Shown: piece after piece, positions 9,754 to 18,362 of the stretch
Layout: the number at the start of each line of letters is the position of its first letter
Numbering within the stretch: position 1 is the stretch's first letter
DNA from: Negativicutes bacterium
GTDB lineage: Bacteria; Bacillota_C; Negativicutes; Sporomusales_B; JARLHX01
Reading direction: 5' to 3'
DNA: 64,000 nucleotides
NCBI GenBank assembly: GCA_031292015.1
Contig: JARLHY010000026.1
Location: 1-64,000, forward strand
Translations under genes and position numbers: made by a program
Notes under the pieces: generated by a model
Told to the model about the DNA's origin: nothing
The model's database searches: none
Seen by the model: only the letters and a program-made list of their open reading frames with translations

Positions 9754-12621
9754 ATGGACGCAATGGATAATCGCTCTACAGATGCGGACGGTCTCATCAA
9801 TGCCATTTTTTATAAAAATATGACGGAACAGGCCCGGGATATCATGTTCGTCGTCGCCGCCGACGGCAGGATTATTTACGCCAATCCGGCCGCTTCAAAC
9901 GCCTATGGCTACTCTAATAAGCAGCTGCGGAGCATGCGTATTCACGAGTTGCGTTCTCCGGATACACGGATCGTGATCGGCGCGCAACTAAAGCTGGCGC
10001 AACAGGAGGGTATGCTGTTTCGCACCGTTCATTTGCGGCAAAACGGGGAATGTTTTCCGGTGGAGGTCAGCTCAAGGCGGCTTGGTCTTGTGGAAAGAGA
10101 AGCGGTTGTAAGTATTGTTCGGGACATTACCGAGACAGTTGCGATGGAAACTTCCCTGAAGAAAAGCGAGGAAAAGTTCCGGCAGCTAAACATGGAACTA
10201 ACAGCTGCGAATGAGGAGCTCACTGCCTCTGAAGAAGAACTGCGGCAGCAGTTTGACGAATTGCTTGTCAGGGAAGAAGCGATCCGTCGCCAGAATGTAA
10301 TTTTGACCTCGCTCCACGAAACGGCGCTTGGACTGCTGCACCGGCTCGACCTTGACGAGGTGCTGCAAGCTATTGTTTCCAGCGCAACGCAGCTGTTGGA
10401 AGCCCGGGATGGATTCATAAACCTGGTGGACGAAGCAGAAGGCGTATTTGTCAGAAAAGTTGCGGTGGGCCGATTTGCCCAGGATATGACCCGCCGGACG
10501 AAGGTTGACGCCGGTCTTCTTGGTCAGGCCTATCACTCCGGACAAATCGCGGTTGTAAACAGCTACAACTTGTGGGAACATCGCCTTTCCGATTCGTTTT
10601 TTGACGGATTGTACAGTTGTGTTGTGGCTCCCTTAAAGCGGGGCGATCGGGTCGTCGGCGGTTTAGGGCTGGCTTTTGCCGAAGCCGGGCGAACTTTCGC
10701 CGAGCACGAGGTTTTTTTGCTGCAGCGGTTGGCCGATATTGCTTCGATCGCCCTGGACAACGCCACTTTGGTCGCATCTTACGAAAAAGAGATAGAGGAG
10801 CATATTCAGGCGGAAGAAGCGCTGCGAATCCAGGAGGCCAACTATCGGGCCATCTTCGAAGCCGCTAATGACGGCATCTATGTACACGATTTGGTGACCG
10901 GAGAAATCCTGGATGTAAACGCCAAAGCCTGTGACCTTTATGGCTATACCCGGGAAGAACTGCTTGCAGGTAACCTGGCCGGTCTCGGAACAGGTGAGTG
11001 GCCCTATACCCAGGTCCAGGCCAAGCATTGGATCAGGCTTGCGGCAGACGGCGAACCACAGTTGTTCGAGTGGAAGAATAAACATAAAAACGGCCGGCAT
11101 ATTTGGGTGGAAGTCAACCTGAAACGGGCGGTAATCGGGAATGCGGACCGATTGCTGGCCATTGTGAGAGATATTTCGGAACGAAAGAAGCATGAGGAGG
11201 AACTGCTGAAATCGCAAGCAAGCAATCTCGCACTGATCAACGCCATCCCTGATCTCATGTTCATCATCAGGGGCGACGGCACCCTTGTGGACTTCAAAAT
11301 GAGCAAGGAACAGCGCCATGTTCCGCCTGAAATATTTTTGGGGAACTCAGTTCTTGCTATGTTCCCAACAGAATTTGCCGCTACAATTATGCAGAAGATT
11401 GAATGGGCGCTTGCTTCAGGAGAGGTGCAGACATTTGAATACCATCTTCCCGCCCATGGCAGAATCCAACATTATGAAGCCAGGATCGTGGTCAGCGGTG
11501 AGAATGAAGTGTTGGCAATCAGCCGCAACATCACAGACCGAAAAAACATGGAAGAAGAGCTGAAGCGGATGAGTATCCACGATTCTTTGACAGAACTATA
11601 TAACCGGGCTTTCTTCGAGGCCCAGATGAGACAGTTTGAAAAGGCAAGAGATATCTCGGCCGGGCTGCTTGTCTGTGACATTGACGGGCTGAAGATTGTC
11701 AACGATACCTTGGGCCACGGGGTGGGGGATGCTATTTTAAAAACCGTTGCGCTCATATTGAAGGAGACCTTCGCAGACGGTGATCTGGTGGCTCGCATCG
11801 GAGGCGATGAATTTGCCGTCTTCCTGCCCGGTGATTCCGCGAAGGCGCTGAAGGTCGGTCGTCGACGAATCTTAGAGCAGATTGATCTTTACAATGAGGA
11901 TAATCCAAAAGTTCCGATCAGTCTGTCGCTGGGGTATGCGGTAAGCCGGCAGTCCTCCGTCGATGTGAACGACTTGTTTAAAGAAGCGGACAACAACATG
12001 AACCGGGAGAAACTCCACCGGAAGAAAAGCGCGAGAAGTGCTTTTCTTCCGGCGCTGGTGAAAGCTCTTGAAGCCCGGGATTTTATTACAGAGGGTCATG
12101 GTCGCCGTCTGCAGGAGCTGGTTGAAGCGTTGTCGATAGCAATCGGCCTGCCTGAACAAAATCGGGCAGATCTGCGGTTATTCGCGCACTTTCACGACAT
12201 TGGCAAGGTTGGGGTACCTGACCGTATTCTCTTTAAGCCGGGTCCTTTGACGGATGAAGAGTGGGCTGTGATGCGCCAACACTGTGAAATCGGCCATCGC
12301 ATAGCGGTGGCTGCTCCGGATTTGGCGCCAATCGCCGACTGGGTGCTCAAACATCAGGAATGGTGGGATGGCAGTGGCTATCCTTTAGGCATCGCAGGGG
12401 AAAACATTCCCCTGGCATGCCGGATCCTGGCAATTGCGGACGCTTATGACGCCATGACCCATGACCGCCCGTATCGAACAGCCATGCAGGAGAATGAGGC
12501 GGTCGGTGAAATAGCAAAGTGCGCAGGAACCCAGTTTGATCCAACGCTGGTGAACGCCTTTATTGCCATGCTGGGCGATGCGGCGAAGCCTACATCGATA
12601 AATGAAGGACCCGCATTTTGA
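9754..12621 (+). CDS. PAS/GAF-GGDEF-HD-GYP cyclic-di-GMP turnover protein
   Basis: A soluble multidomain signalling protein of about 955 residues. In order: PAS (about 20-140), coiled coil, GAF (about 190-340), two more PAS domains (about 355-475 and 490-600), GGDEF (about 605-755) and HD-GYP (about 765-930). The cyclase signature ARIGGDEFAVF is intact at about 681-691. No RxxD inhibitory site is seen five residues before it. The phosphodiesterase half keeps HFHDIGK and HQEWWDGSGYP, so both activities may be present. I prefer the ATG at 9754 (GGGGG 8 nt upstream) over the ATG at 9739. The gene lies just behind the chemoreceptor and ends in a stem that contains its own stop codon. Confidence 0.92.
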   Translation: MDAMDNRSTDADGLINAIFYKNMTEQARDIMFVVAADGRIIYANPAASNAYGYSNKQLRSMRIHELRSPDTRIVIGAQLKLAQQEGMLFRTVHLRQNGECFPVEVSSRRLGLVEREAVVSIVRDITETVAMETSLKKSEEKFRQLNMELTAANEELTASEEELRQQFDELLVREEAIRRQNVILTSLHETALGLLHRLDLDEVLQAIVSSATQLLEARDGFINLVDEAEGVFVRKVAVGRFAQDMTRRTKVDAGLLGQAYHSGQIAVVNSYNLWEHRLSDSFFDGLYSCVVAPLKRGDRVVGGLGLAFAEAGRTFAEHEVFLLQRLADIASIALDNATLVASYEKEIEEHIQAEEALRIQEANYRAIFEAANDGIYVHDLVTGEILDVNAKACDLYGYTREELLAGNLAGLGTGEWPYTQVQAKHWIRLAADGEPQLFEWKNKHKNGRHIWVEVNLKRAVIGNADRLLAIVRDISERKKHEEELLKSQASNLALINAIPDLMFIIRGDGTLVDFKMSKEQRHVPPEIFLGNSVLAMFPTEFAATIMQKIEWALASGEVQTFEYHLPAHGRIQHYEARIVVSGENEVLAISRNITDRKNMEEELKRMSIHDSLTELYNRAFFEAQMRQFEKARDISAGLLVCDIDGLKIVNDTLGHGVGDAILKTVALILKETFADGDLVARIGGDEFAVFLPGDSAKALKVGRRRILEQIDLYNEDNPKVPISLSLGYAVSRQSSVDVNDLFKEADNNMNREKLHRKKSARSAFLPALVKALEARDFITEGHGRRLQELVEALSIAIGLPEQNRADLRLFAHFHDIGKVGVPDRILFKPGPLTDEEWAVMRQHCEIGHRIAVAAPDLAPIADWVLKHQEWWDGSGYPLGIAGENIPLACRILAIADAYDAMTHDRPYRTAMQENEAVGEIAKCAGTQFDPTLVNAFIAMLGDAAKPTSINEGPAF

Positions 12622-12632
12622 GCGGGTCCTTC
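12604..12632. terminator. Stem-loop spanning the stop codon
   Basis: A perfect 11-bp stem GAAGGACCCGC/GCGGGTCCTTC has the TGA stop of the GGDEF/HD-GYP gene in its loop. There is no clear U tract. It lies between convergent genes and may act in both directions. Confidence 0.5.
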
Positions 12633-12681
12633 AATGTATCCGGCTGTTTTATTCTTCCGGTGTCGGCCATTATGGCTGGAT

Positions 12682-13044
12682 CTAGCGGCTGATGAAAAAT
12701 GTGCCGCCGCAGATGAGCAGGATGCCGATGACGCGATTGATGGTAAGGACTTCATTAAAGAGGACGCAGCCTGCGATGACGGCAAAGATATAGTTGATCG
12801 ACGTAAGCGGCGCCACCACGCTGAGATCGCCGCTTTTCAAGATGTATATCCACAGCAGCAGGTCGGCGGCACTAACCACTACCCCGGCCATCACCAGCGG
12901 GTTTTGCACCACTTCCCACACCATGCCCAGGATGCCTGAGATTGAATTTGGCTCAGTCAGGGAACGGGAACCGAATTTGATCAGGATTTCTCCCAGGGTA
13001 TTGATTCCGCACCACAGTAGAATCAAAATTAGCAGTCGTTGCAA
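12682..13044 (-). CDS. Small EamA/DMT-type four-helix transporter
   Basis: A 120-residue protein of four hydrophobic helices (about 4-20, 41-62, 71-93 and 97-118). It resembles half-size drug/metabolite transporters of the EamA or ArnE/SMR-like group, which work as dimers. The motif VVAPLTSINYIFAVIAG in helix 3 is typical of the fold. The start is a TTG with AGAGGT 6 nt upstream. It begins 5 bp after the stop of the GNAT-like gene at 13050-14195, so the two are cotranscribed. The substrate is unknown; the partner suggests export or flipping of something the upstream enzyme modifies, but that is a guess. Confidence 0.75.
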   Translation of the reverse strand: MQRLLILILLWCGINTLGEILIKFGSRSLTEPNSISGILGMVWEVVQNPLVMAGVVVSAADLLLWIYILKSGDLSVVAPLTSINYIFAVIAGCVLFNEVLTINRVIGILLICGGTFFISR

Positions 13045-13049
13045 AGCTG

Positions 13050-14195
13050 TTACCTCTTTTCTTTCGCGTGGCTGGCATACCAGTCATCAAGCGTTTTGCG
13101 GTCAGATTCAAAGGTGTCGGCGAAGCGGCGCAGCAGAAGGCGCAGCAGAAGGCGCAGCAGGGAATTAGCGGGATAAACCGCGTGTCTGGTGAAAACGAAG
13201 CTTGAGCCGAGATAGGCCTTGATCTGGGGGTCGGTCCAGCCGAAAATGGCGGTCTTCAAAGAGTGATCCAGCGCATATTGCAGCATATCGAACCAGCTGA
13301 CGTAATACAAATTGTTGTCGCGAAAATCAGGATATTGCGCTCCGTGATATTTATCAATCAGATGGTCGCCGTGCCGAAAGCACAGACTGTAGCCGATCAG
13401 GCGATCATCCCGCGAGTAGGCGAAAAGCAGGCCGCCGGACTGATCGTCGCGCAGGATTTTCTCGAAAAAGGGTCGGGTTAATTTATCGAAATGAATATAG
13501 CTGTTATTGTACACATTTTCATACAGGCGATAGAACTCCCCGACAGTCTGCGAATCGTGAAACATTGGGTCGCCGGCAGCGATCAGGCGAAGCGTGACGG
13601 CGCTGCGTTTTTTCAGCTTACGCCGGAAATCGGAGCGCCGGCTGGCGGAGAAACGGCTGAAAAAGCTGTCCAGGGAGTCGAAATCAATCGGGATGTAGGC
13701 CATAGCCTGTCCGTCCAGCAGGACGAAGCCTGCGGCAGTCAGGGCTGCGCAAAGCCGGGCCGCGGCGGCATTCTCCGCTGACGACAGAAATGGCGCCGTC
13801 GGAGCGATATCTTTGACAATCAGATACTTGGTTTTTCTCTCAGCCATTTCGCCCAGCAAGACAGCCGGCAGAGATTCGGCGTCCACCGTGCCGGGAAACA
13901 GAGCGAATTCAGAGACTGTCGTTCCGATAAACAGCGTGCGGGGGCGGAGAATAGAAGAATATAGTTTCCCAGGCAGAATGCGGCCCGCACTCTGGATGAA
14001 GCGCCGCAGAGGCTCATCCGCTGTCAGGAGAAGATCGAATTCCGCCAGGAAGGCGGGTAACCGCTGCCCGTTCAGGGCCATGGAGCAAGATTCGAAGCCG
14101 GCGGGCGGATGCGCCTGGATAGCCTCAATCAGGCCGGATGGTTCGAGCTGAAACAGGTAATCATTTGTATTGACAGGAAACGTCTCCTTCCCCAA
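13050..14195 (-). CDS. BioF2-like GNAT acyltransferase (FemAB-like)
   Basis: A 381-residue protein whose second half (about 190-330) resembles the Acetyltransf_6/BioF2-like domain found in peptidoglycan- and exopolysaccharide-modifying GNAT proteins. Visible features are a basic RRKLKKR stretch, FYRLYENVYNN, and GYSLCFRHGDHLIDKYHG with a core strand pattern. The N-terminal half probably holds a second, degenerate GNAT fold. The only obvious start is a TTG at 14195. A GGGAAGGAG sequence lies just inside the frame, not followed by any standard start codon, so the start is uncertain. Near the C-terminus a 12-bp unit is repeated three times and encodes a Leu/Arg run. It is cotranscribed with the small transporter. 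Confidence 0.6.
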   Translation of the reverse strand: MGKETFPVNTNDYLFQLEPSGLIEAIQAHPPAGFESCSMALNGQRLPAFLAEFDLLLTADEPLRRFIQSAGRILPGKLYSSILRPRTLFIGTTVSEFALFPGTVDAESLPAVLLGEMAERKTKYLIVKDIAPTAPFLSSAENAAAARLCAALTAAGFVLLDGQAMAYIPIDFDSLDSFFSRFSASRRSDFRRKLKKRSAVTLRLIAAGDPMFHDSQTVGEFYRLYENVYNNSYIHFDKLTRPFFEKILRDDQSGGLLFAYSRDDRLIGYSLCFRHGDHLIDKYHGAQYPDFRDNNLYYVSWFDMLQYALDHSLKTAIFGWTDPQIKAYLGSSFVFTRHAVYPANSLLRLLLRLLLRRFADTFESDRKTLDDWYASHAKEKR

Positions 14196-14469
14196 ACCGG
14201 CCGCGTACTGGAATATCCGGCTGACTTACGGCGTAATCAAAACATTATTATCTTGTCATTCAATAATAAGGAACGATTCCCCTCCTGGAAACCAATCCTT
14301 GTTAAGCGACGAGTGTGAACGGTTTTCGCCATGGCCATTTTCAGGTAAACTACTTGCAGGAAAAATGACGATTAGTGCCGAAATTTGTAGAAAGCAAAAG
14401 TTCAGACACTGCTGCGCAGCAAAGAGCTGGCTGCGAAAAGGTCAATTGAGGGATTGGGGGGGCTTTGGT

Positions 14470-15024
14470 ATGAAAAAATATGTTCGCTGTAAAGCCTGCG
14501 GATATGTCATGGATGAGGCGCTGCTCAAGGATAAATGCCCGGCCTGTGGCATTCCGAAAGTGGTGTTTGAGCCGGATATAAAAATTTCGCCAGGGCGCAG
14601 ATTCATGCTTGGTCAGCATCTTCATCCGATTTCCGTGCATTTGCCGCAAGTGTTTCTCCTTTTGATTCTGGTTATGCCTTTGCTGTCCCTCGCGGTGAGC
14701 GACCCCCTGCGGAGCGAGTTCCTCATTATCGCCAAGTGGGCGATTTTTGCCTTGCCGATAACGGTTGTGGGCGGGATAGTCACCGGCCTTTTTGACGGCA
14801 AACTGCGCTTTAAAAAGCTTACAACTCCATTGATGATCAATAAAATAATCGCCGCAACCTTCCTGCAGATTTTATCACTGGCAATATGGGCGCTTTATCT
14901 GTATCAGGGCTTTGCTGCCGGCAACCTGTGGCTGATTGTCGGACTGACTGCTGTCGCCACTGGCTGTGCCATCTATCTTGGTCGGGTGGGATCTTCGCTC
15001 TTTAGCTCCATTCTTCCCGGGTGA
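14470..15024 (+). CDS. Zinc-ribbon membrane protein (rubredoxin-like plus DUF2231-like)
   Basis: A 184-residue protein. The N-terminus carries CKACGYV and CPACG (about residues 7-28), a rubredoxin-like metal-binding knuckle. Four hydrophobic segments follow (about 59-78, 86-108, 125-147 and 153-172), with a HLHPISVHLPQ motif like that of DUF2231 proteins. The ATG at 14470 sits behind a G-rich site. A longer open frame upstream has no support. The fusion of a rubredoxin-like head with a DUF2231-like membrane domain suggests a role at a membrane redox or haem site, but the function is unknown. Confidence 0.7.
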   Translation: MKKYVRCKACGYVMDEALLKDKCPACGIPKVVFEPDIKISPGRRFMLGQHLHPISVHLPQVFLLLILVMPLLSLAVSDPLRSEFLIIAKWAIFALPITVVGGIVTGLFDGKLRFKKLTTPLMINKIIAATFLQILSLAIWALYLYQGFAAGNLWLIVGLTAVATGCAIYLGRVGSSLFSSILPG

Positions 15025-15209
15025 GGTACCTGTTTTGCCGATTCGCGGCAAAAAAACATCATACTACGCCAAGATACAAGGGGACTTGCTCCTTGTATCT
15101 TTTGCTGTTCACCCCTTTTTCACTCCGGGCATAGTCCTGTTGCCAATGCCTGGCCTGGCGAAAAAGCGTAAAAAGACTGTCCCGGTGCTTTTCCTTTTGC
15201 ATTCCTTTC

Positions 15210-15238
15210 TTGTTAATCGAACATATGTACTGTATAAT
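15210..15238 (+). promoter_or_regulatory. SigA promoter with LexA-like box in the spacer
   Basis: TTGTTA (15210-15215), a 17-bp spacer and TATAAT (15233-15238) form a near-consensus vegetative promoter about 30 bp before the ATG at 15273. The spacer contains CGAACATATGTAC (15218-15230), which matches 11 of 12 bases of the Gram-positive LexA core GAACATATGTTC. A repressor bound there would block the promoter. Confidence 0.6.
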
Positions 15239-15272
15239 GTATCTGAAAGCGGAAGAAGCTGGGAGGCGCTAT

Positions 15273-15479
15273 ATGACTGGCGATAAAAACGTTTATGAAT
15301 ATCGGGTGAGCATTAACCGCACCAAGACATCACTTTCGAAAGTGATAGCCTGCGACATCGAGCCCCATGAATCGACTACTGATCTGGTGGTGGCCTTTGC
15401 CAGGAAAGCGTTGCCGCAGTTTTTCAGAAAAATGCGTGATGGCGATATGATTACCGTTTGCTATCTGGGTGAGGTATAG
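15273..15479 (+). CDS. Small hypothetical protein, possibly SOS-regulated
   Basis: A 68-residue protein I do not recognise. It is mixed alpha/beta in character and ends with a hydrophobic MITVCYLGEV strand. The ATG at 15273 has GGGAGG about 6 nt upstream and lies directly behind a strong promoter with a LexA-like box. The Cys-rich gene at 15503 follows after 23 bp, so the two are probably one transcript, ended by the terminator at 15775. A role in the DNA damage response is inferred only from the operator-like box. Confidence 0.6.
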   Translation: MTGDKNVYEYRVSINRTKTSLSKVIACDIEPHESTTDLVVAFARKALPQFFRKMRDGDMITVCYLGEV

Positions 15480-15502
15480 GGCGGGAAAGGAGGATGTTGC
15501 CG

Positions 15503-15691
15503 ATGTACAGGCACGTTTGCCGATCATGCAGTAAGAGCATTGAGGTACTGATGGCCAGGGCCGTATGCATCTGTTCCTGCAAGAGGATCATGGCCTGGGG
15601 TGAGCAAAACCCCGAGACCGTCTCGCAACAAGAGCGACAGCCGAATAAAGCATGTGCTTTTACCGGCGATCAATCGCCGACAACTGTTTGA
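15503..15691 (+). CDS. Small cysteine-rich hypothetical protein
   Basis: A 62-residue protein with CRSC and CICSC pairs (residues about 6-30) that could form a zinc ribbon, followed by a polar tail. AAAGGAGG lies 9 nt upstream of the ATG at 15503; an ATG at 15494 abuts that site and is less likely. It follows the 68-residue gene in an apparent two-gene operon. The function is unknown. The 277 bp after it hold a terminator and no gene I can support. Confidence 0.5.
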   Translation: MYRHVCRSCSKSIEVLMARAVCICSCKRIMAWGEQNPETVSQQERQPNKACAFTGDQSPTTV

Positions 15692-15774
15692 GAAAAAAGA
15701 AGACAGCGCGAAAATAATGATTATCTCGGACTATATGGGCGCATTCGCTGCACGCCCCCGCCACAAGAATAAGC

Positions 15775-15812
15775 AAGGCTTGCAGCCAATTTAAGGATAC
15801 AAGCCTTTTTTG
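15775..15812 (+). terminator. Rho-independent terminator
   Basis: AAGGCTTG/CAAGCCTT forms an 8-bp stem with a long loop, followed by TTTT. It ends the two-gene transcript from 15273. Confidence 0.6.
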
Positions 15813-15968
15813 CTTTTTTAAAAGGGAATTAGGCCTATGGGATAGAAGTGGGAGAGGAATTATCTAAAAAACTGCGGATCCCTAAAAGGGGTGGGGAGAT
15901 TCAGCCGGCAACCCGCACGGACAGATTCTTCAAAATGTCCTGAACAAAATCCTTAAGATGGAGACAAT

Positions 15969-16841
15969 ATGCTGACTAATACTTACATCATCTGTGACTT
16001 CGAATGGAATTTTCTGCCCTGGCGGGTTAACAAAGCGTGCCCTAACGAGATCATCGAAATTGGCGCCATCAAGACAGATGCCTCGCTCAATGTCATAGAT
16101 ACTTTTTCTGAAAGCATCAAACCTGCAATTTACCGGACGCTGGATAAACGGGTGAAGAGACTGACACGGTTTTCCGAAGCCGACCTGGAGCATGGGTTGG
16201 GATTCCCTGCCGCTGTAAAGCAATTCCGGGATTGGATGACCCATGACCAGGAAGTACCGACGATTTGCACTTTTGGCAGCGCTGACATCAGCATTCTTAA
16301 GCAAAACTGGCGCTTTTACTATCCGGAATCCAGCGAGCTGCCGTGGCTGAATCGTTATGTCAATCTTCAGGAATACCTTGATATGGTCGAGGACGGCAAG
16401 CAGCTCAGCCTTCAGGCCTGTGCCCTTTCCTGCGGCGTCGAGGTGGATGAGAACGACCTGCACCGGGCTCTTGGCGACACCTATCTCCTGCTTGGGATCC
16501 TGAAAAAAAGATTTGATGCCGATAAAATGAACCTCTTCACCATCGACGGCAACGCCGATGCCCTGGGCGGCAGCGAATTCGTCACCGACGAGGGTGAGCT
16601 TGATCCTAAGAAGACCAGGCAGCGCTGCCCGGACTGCGGACGCTATCTGAAACAGCTCTCCGGTTGGAAGCAGCAGTTTAATCGTTTCGTCGCCAAGTTT
16701 GGCTGCACATCCTGCAGCCGCAACTTCACCGGACGCCTCACCGTCAAGCGTCACCGCATCACCGGCAACGTGCATTACCGTTCCAAGCTGGAGGCTGTCG
16801 GCGAAAAAAAGGAAGCCGATCTTGGACGCAGGGTTGAATAA
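15969..16841 (+). CDS. DnaQ-type 3'-5' exonuclease with C-terminal zinc ribbon
   Basis: A 290-residue DEDD-family exonuclease. Motif I is CDFEWNF (residues 9-15), motif II lies around FGSADISILKQN, and motif III is HRALGDTYLLL with the His and Asp. The C-terminus adds a four-Cys ribbon (CPDCG and CTSCS), likely for nucleic acid binding. The family includes RNase T-like, epsilon-subunit-like and KapD-type proteins; the substrate (DNA or RNA) cannot be decided here. The ATG at 15969 has GGAG 5 nt upstream. A clear terminator follows. Confidence 0.85.
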   Translation: MLTNTYIICDFEWNFLPWRVNKACPNEIIEIGAIKTDASLNVIDTFSESIKPAIYRTLDKRVKRLTRFSEADLEHGLGFPAAVKQFRDWMTHDQEVPTICTFGSADISILKQNWRFYYPESSELPWLNRYVNLQEYLDMVEDGKQLSLQACALSCGVEVDENDLHRALGDTYLLLGILKKRFDADKMNLFTIDGNADALGGSEFVTDEGELDPKKTRQRCPDCGRYLKQLSGWKQQFNRFVAKFGCTSCSRNFTGRLTVKRHRITGNVHYRSKLEAVGEKKEADLGRRVE

Positions 16842-16850
16842 AACAAATAA

Positions 16851-16882
16851 GGCTTCCGGCCGATTCCGGCCGGGAGCCTTTT
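16851..16882 (+). terminator. Rho-independent terminator after the exonuclease gene
   Basis: GGCTTCCGGCC/GGCCGGGAGCC (arms 16851-16861 and 16868-16878, one G-U pair) is followed by TTTT. Confidence 0.8.
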
Positions 16883-17015
16883 GCTAACCATTCCAATATA
16901 TTGTTGCGACAAATTTTGAGAGATTTGGCAAAAAAATTAGCAGGATTTAGGAAAATTTACCCGAAATTATCCGTAGCAATGAGCGGCCCAAACCTGAAGA
17001 AAGGGAGGCAGACGG

Positions 17016-17879
17016 ATGAAAGAGATAAAAATTCTCGTGATGATCGCTGTCATACTGACAAGCTATCTCGTCATCCCGCAGCCGGCCGCCTACACTGTCA
17101 ACCCACCGCAAAAATCGTTCGGCAACGTCGTGCGGGTCGCCTCCGGCAGCGCGGCCATCGTGGTCACCGACGGCAATGGCCCGGTCAGCAACGCACCGGT
17201 GACCGTGACGGTCAACGGTGAGGTTCTGAGCGCGATCACCGACGCCAGCGGCAAGGCAACCCTCACCAACCTGCCTGCCGGCGGCTACGTTTTTACAGTC
17301 AGAGCGCCGGGTTACTTCGACGCTTCCGCCAGCGTGGCAGTCATGAGCCGCGACACGGCGATGTATACCATTTCCCTGTCCAGGCAGACCCGGGACGAAT
17401 TGGTCGCAGTCAAGGACAAAGCCGGTCCGTCCGGTCGCGCGGCTGTGCCTGCCGCAGCCACTGCAGCGGAGGCAGGCCCTGGTCCTGTCAGCGGCGCTGC
17501 GGTCAGCCGAATGGCGGACCGTCAGGTCGAGTCACATAAAACGGATGCCAAAGGAACGGCGTTTTTTATTCCTCCCCTTGGAAACTATAGCATCGCTGTT
17601 GCCAAAAACGGCTATCGCCCCTATGCCGCTCAAAGCGCCATCTCCACCGGCGGGCAAATGAAACCGGTGGGCTTCTATGCGGCCAGGCCGGGCGTCGGCG
17701 GCGATCAGGGAACAATTGCTGCAGCGAAAGATACTGCAGCCACCGCCGCCGCGGCTGTGGCAAAAATGTCCGGTACTGCGAACGGGGCCGCCGACGGCAA
17801 AGCGATAGCGCCGCAGAGTGCGGCGAAGTCCGACAGTGTTGCCGACAGCAAAACTTCAGTTCAACTGAGAAAACCCTGA
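17016..17879 (+). CDS. Secreted protein with carboxypeptidase-regulatory-like domains
   Basis: A 287-residue protein with an N-terminal signal or anchor sequence (hydrophobic about 5-25, AAYT near the possible cleavage site). A carboxypeptidase-regulatory-like (CarboxypepD_reg/Big-type) fold follows at about 45-125: VTDGNGPVSNAPVTV then ITDASGKATLTNLPAGGY. A second, shorter copy lies at about 165-215 (TDAKGTAFFIPPLGNYSI). The tail is rich in Ala, Gly and Lys. Such domains are extracellular beta sandwiches that stabilise surface or carbohydrate-active proteins; no enzymatic motif is seen. AAAGGGAGG precedes the ATG. A terminator follows at 18007. Confidence 0.7.
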   Translation: MKEIKILVMIAVILTSYLVIPQPAAYTVNPPQKSFGNVVRVASGSAAIVVTDGNGPVSNAPVTVTVNGEVLSAITDASGKATLTNLPAGGYVFTVRAPGYFDASASVAVMSRDTAMYTISLSRQTRDELVAVKDKAGPSGRAAVPAAATAAEAGPGPVSGAAVSRMADRQVESHKTDAKGTAFFIPPLGNYSIAVAKNGYRPYAAQSAISTGGQMKPVGFYAARPGVGGDQGTIAAAKDTAATAAAAVAKMSGTANGAADGKAIAPQSAAKSDSVADSKTSVQLRKP

Positions 17880-18006
17880 CATTGTTCTTAGCGGGTTTAG
17901 TATTGTTGTGCGCCAGCCAGGAAGCGGCGCTATTTTCCCGTGACCTCTCGCCCAAGGCGCCGCCGGGCGATTGATCGACAGGGCACGGGCAGTCAAAAAA
18001 AATCAG

Positions 18007-18036
18007 GGCTTCCGGGGCGCTCCCCGGAAGCCTTTT
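18007..18036 (+). terminator. Rho-independent terminator
   Basis: A perfect 11-bp stem GGCTTCCGGGG/CCCCGGAAGCC with a 4-nt loop is followed by TTTT and preceded by an A tract, so it could also work on the other strand. The remaining part of the 17880-18362 gap holds no gene; a weak sigma-54-like sequence at 18180-18194 is not called. Confidence 0.85.
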
Positions 18037-18362
18037 GCTATGGCCTTTTCAAGGCGGTTTTGCCGACGGTGCATTGCACCCTTTGGTTCACTGGCGGGAC
18101 CGGTACGTTTCAAAAACGCACAGACTGCAGAGGGCAAGGCTCCGGCTGACCGAATCGGCACATGGCAAATGATTGGGAGGGCAAAAGGGTTGCCTGCGGC
18201 AAGACAATAAAACACGGCTGTCGGCAAACCCACAAAAATAATGCGAAAATTTCAAAAATAATTCGAAAGCGAAATTTGATTATCGATTATAGTGAAGCTA
18301 GCAACATCCGGACTTATCGGTAAATCGCGACTGTCGAGCCATCATTGAGGAGGAGGATTTTG

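Noticed and set aside
15600..15794. 64-codon frame after the Cys-rich gene
   Set aside because: It overlaps the previous gene and the terminator and lacks a ribosome site.
18180..18194. Sigma-54-like sequence (GG-N10-GC) before the methyltransferase gene
   Set aside because: The spacing is right but the -24 lacks the T of TGGCA and the -12 ends in CC; in a GC-rich gap this is likely chance.
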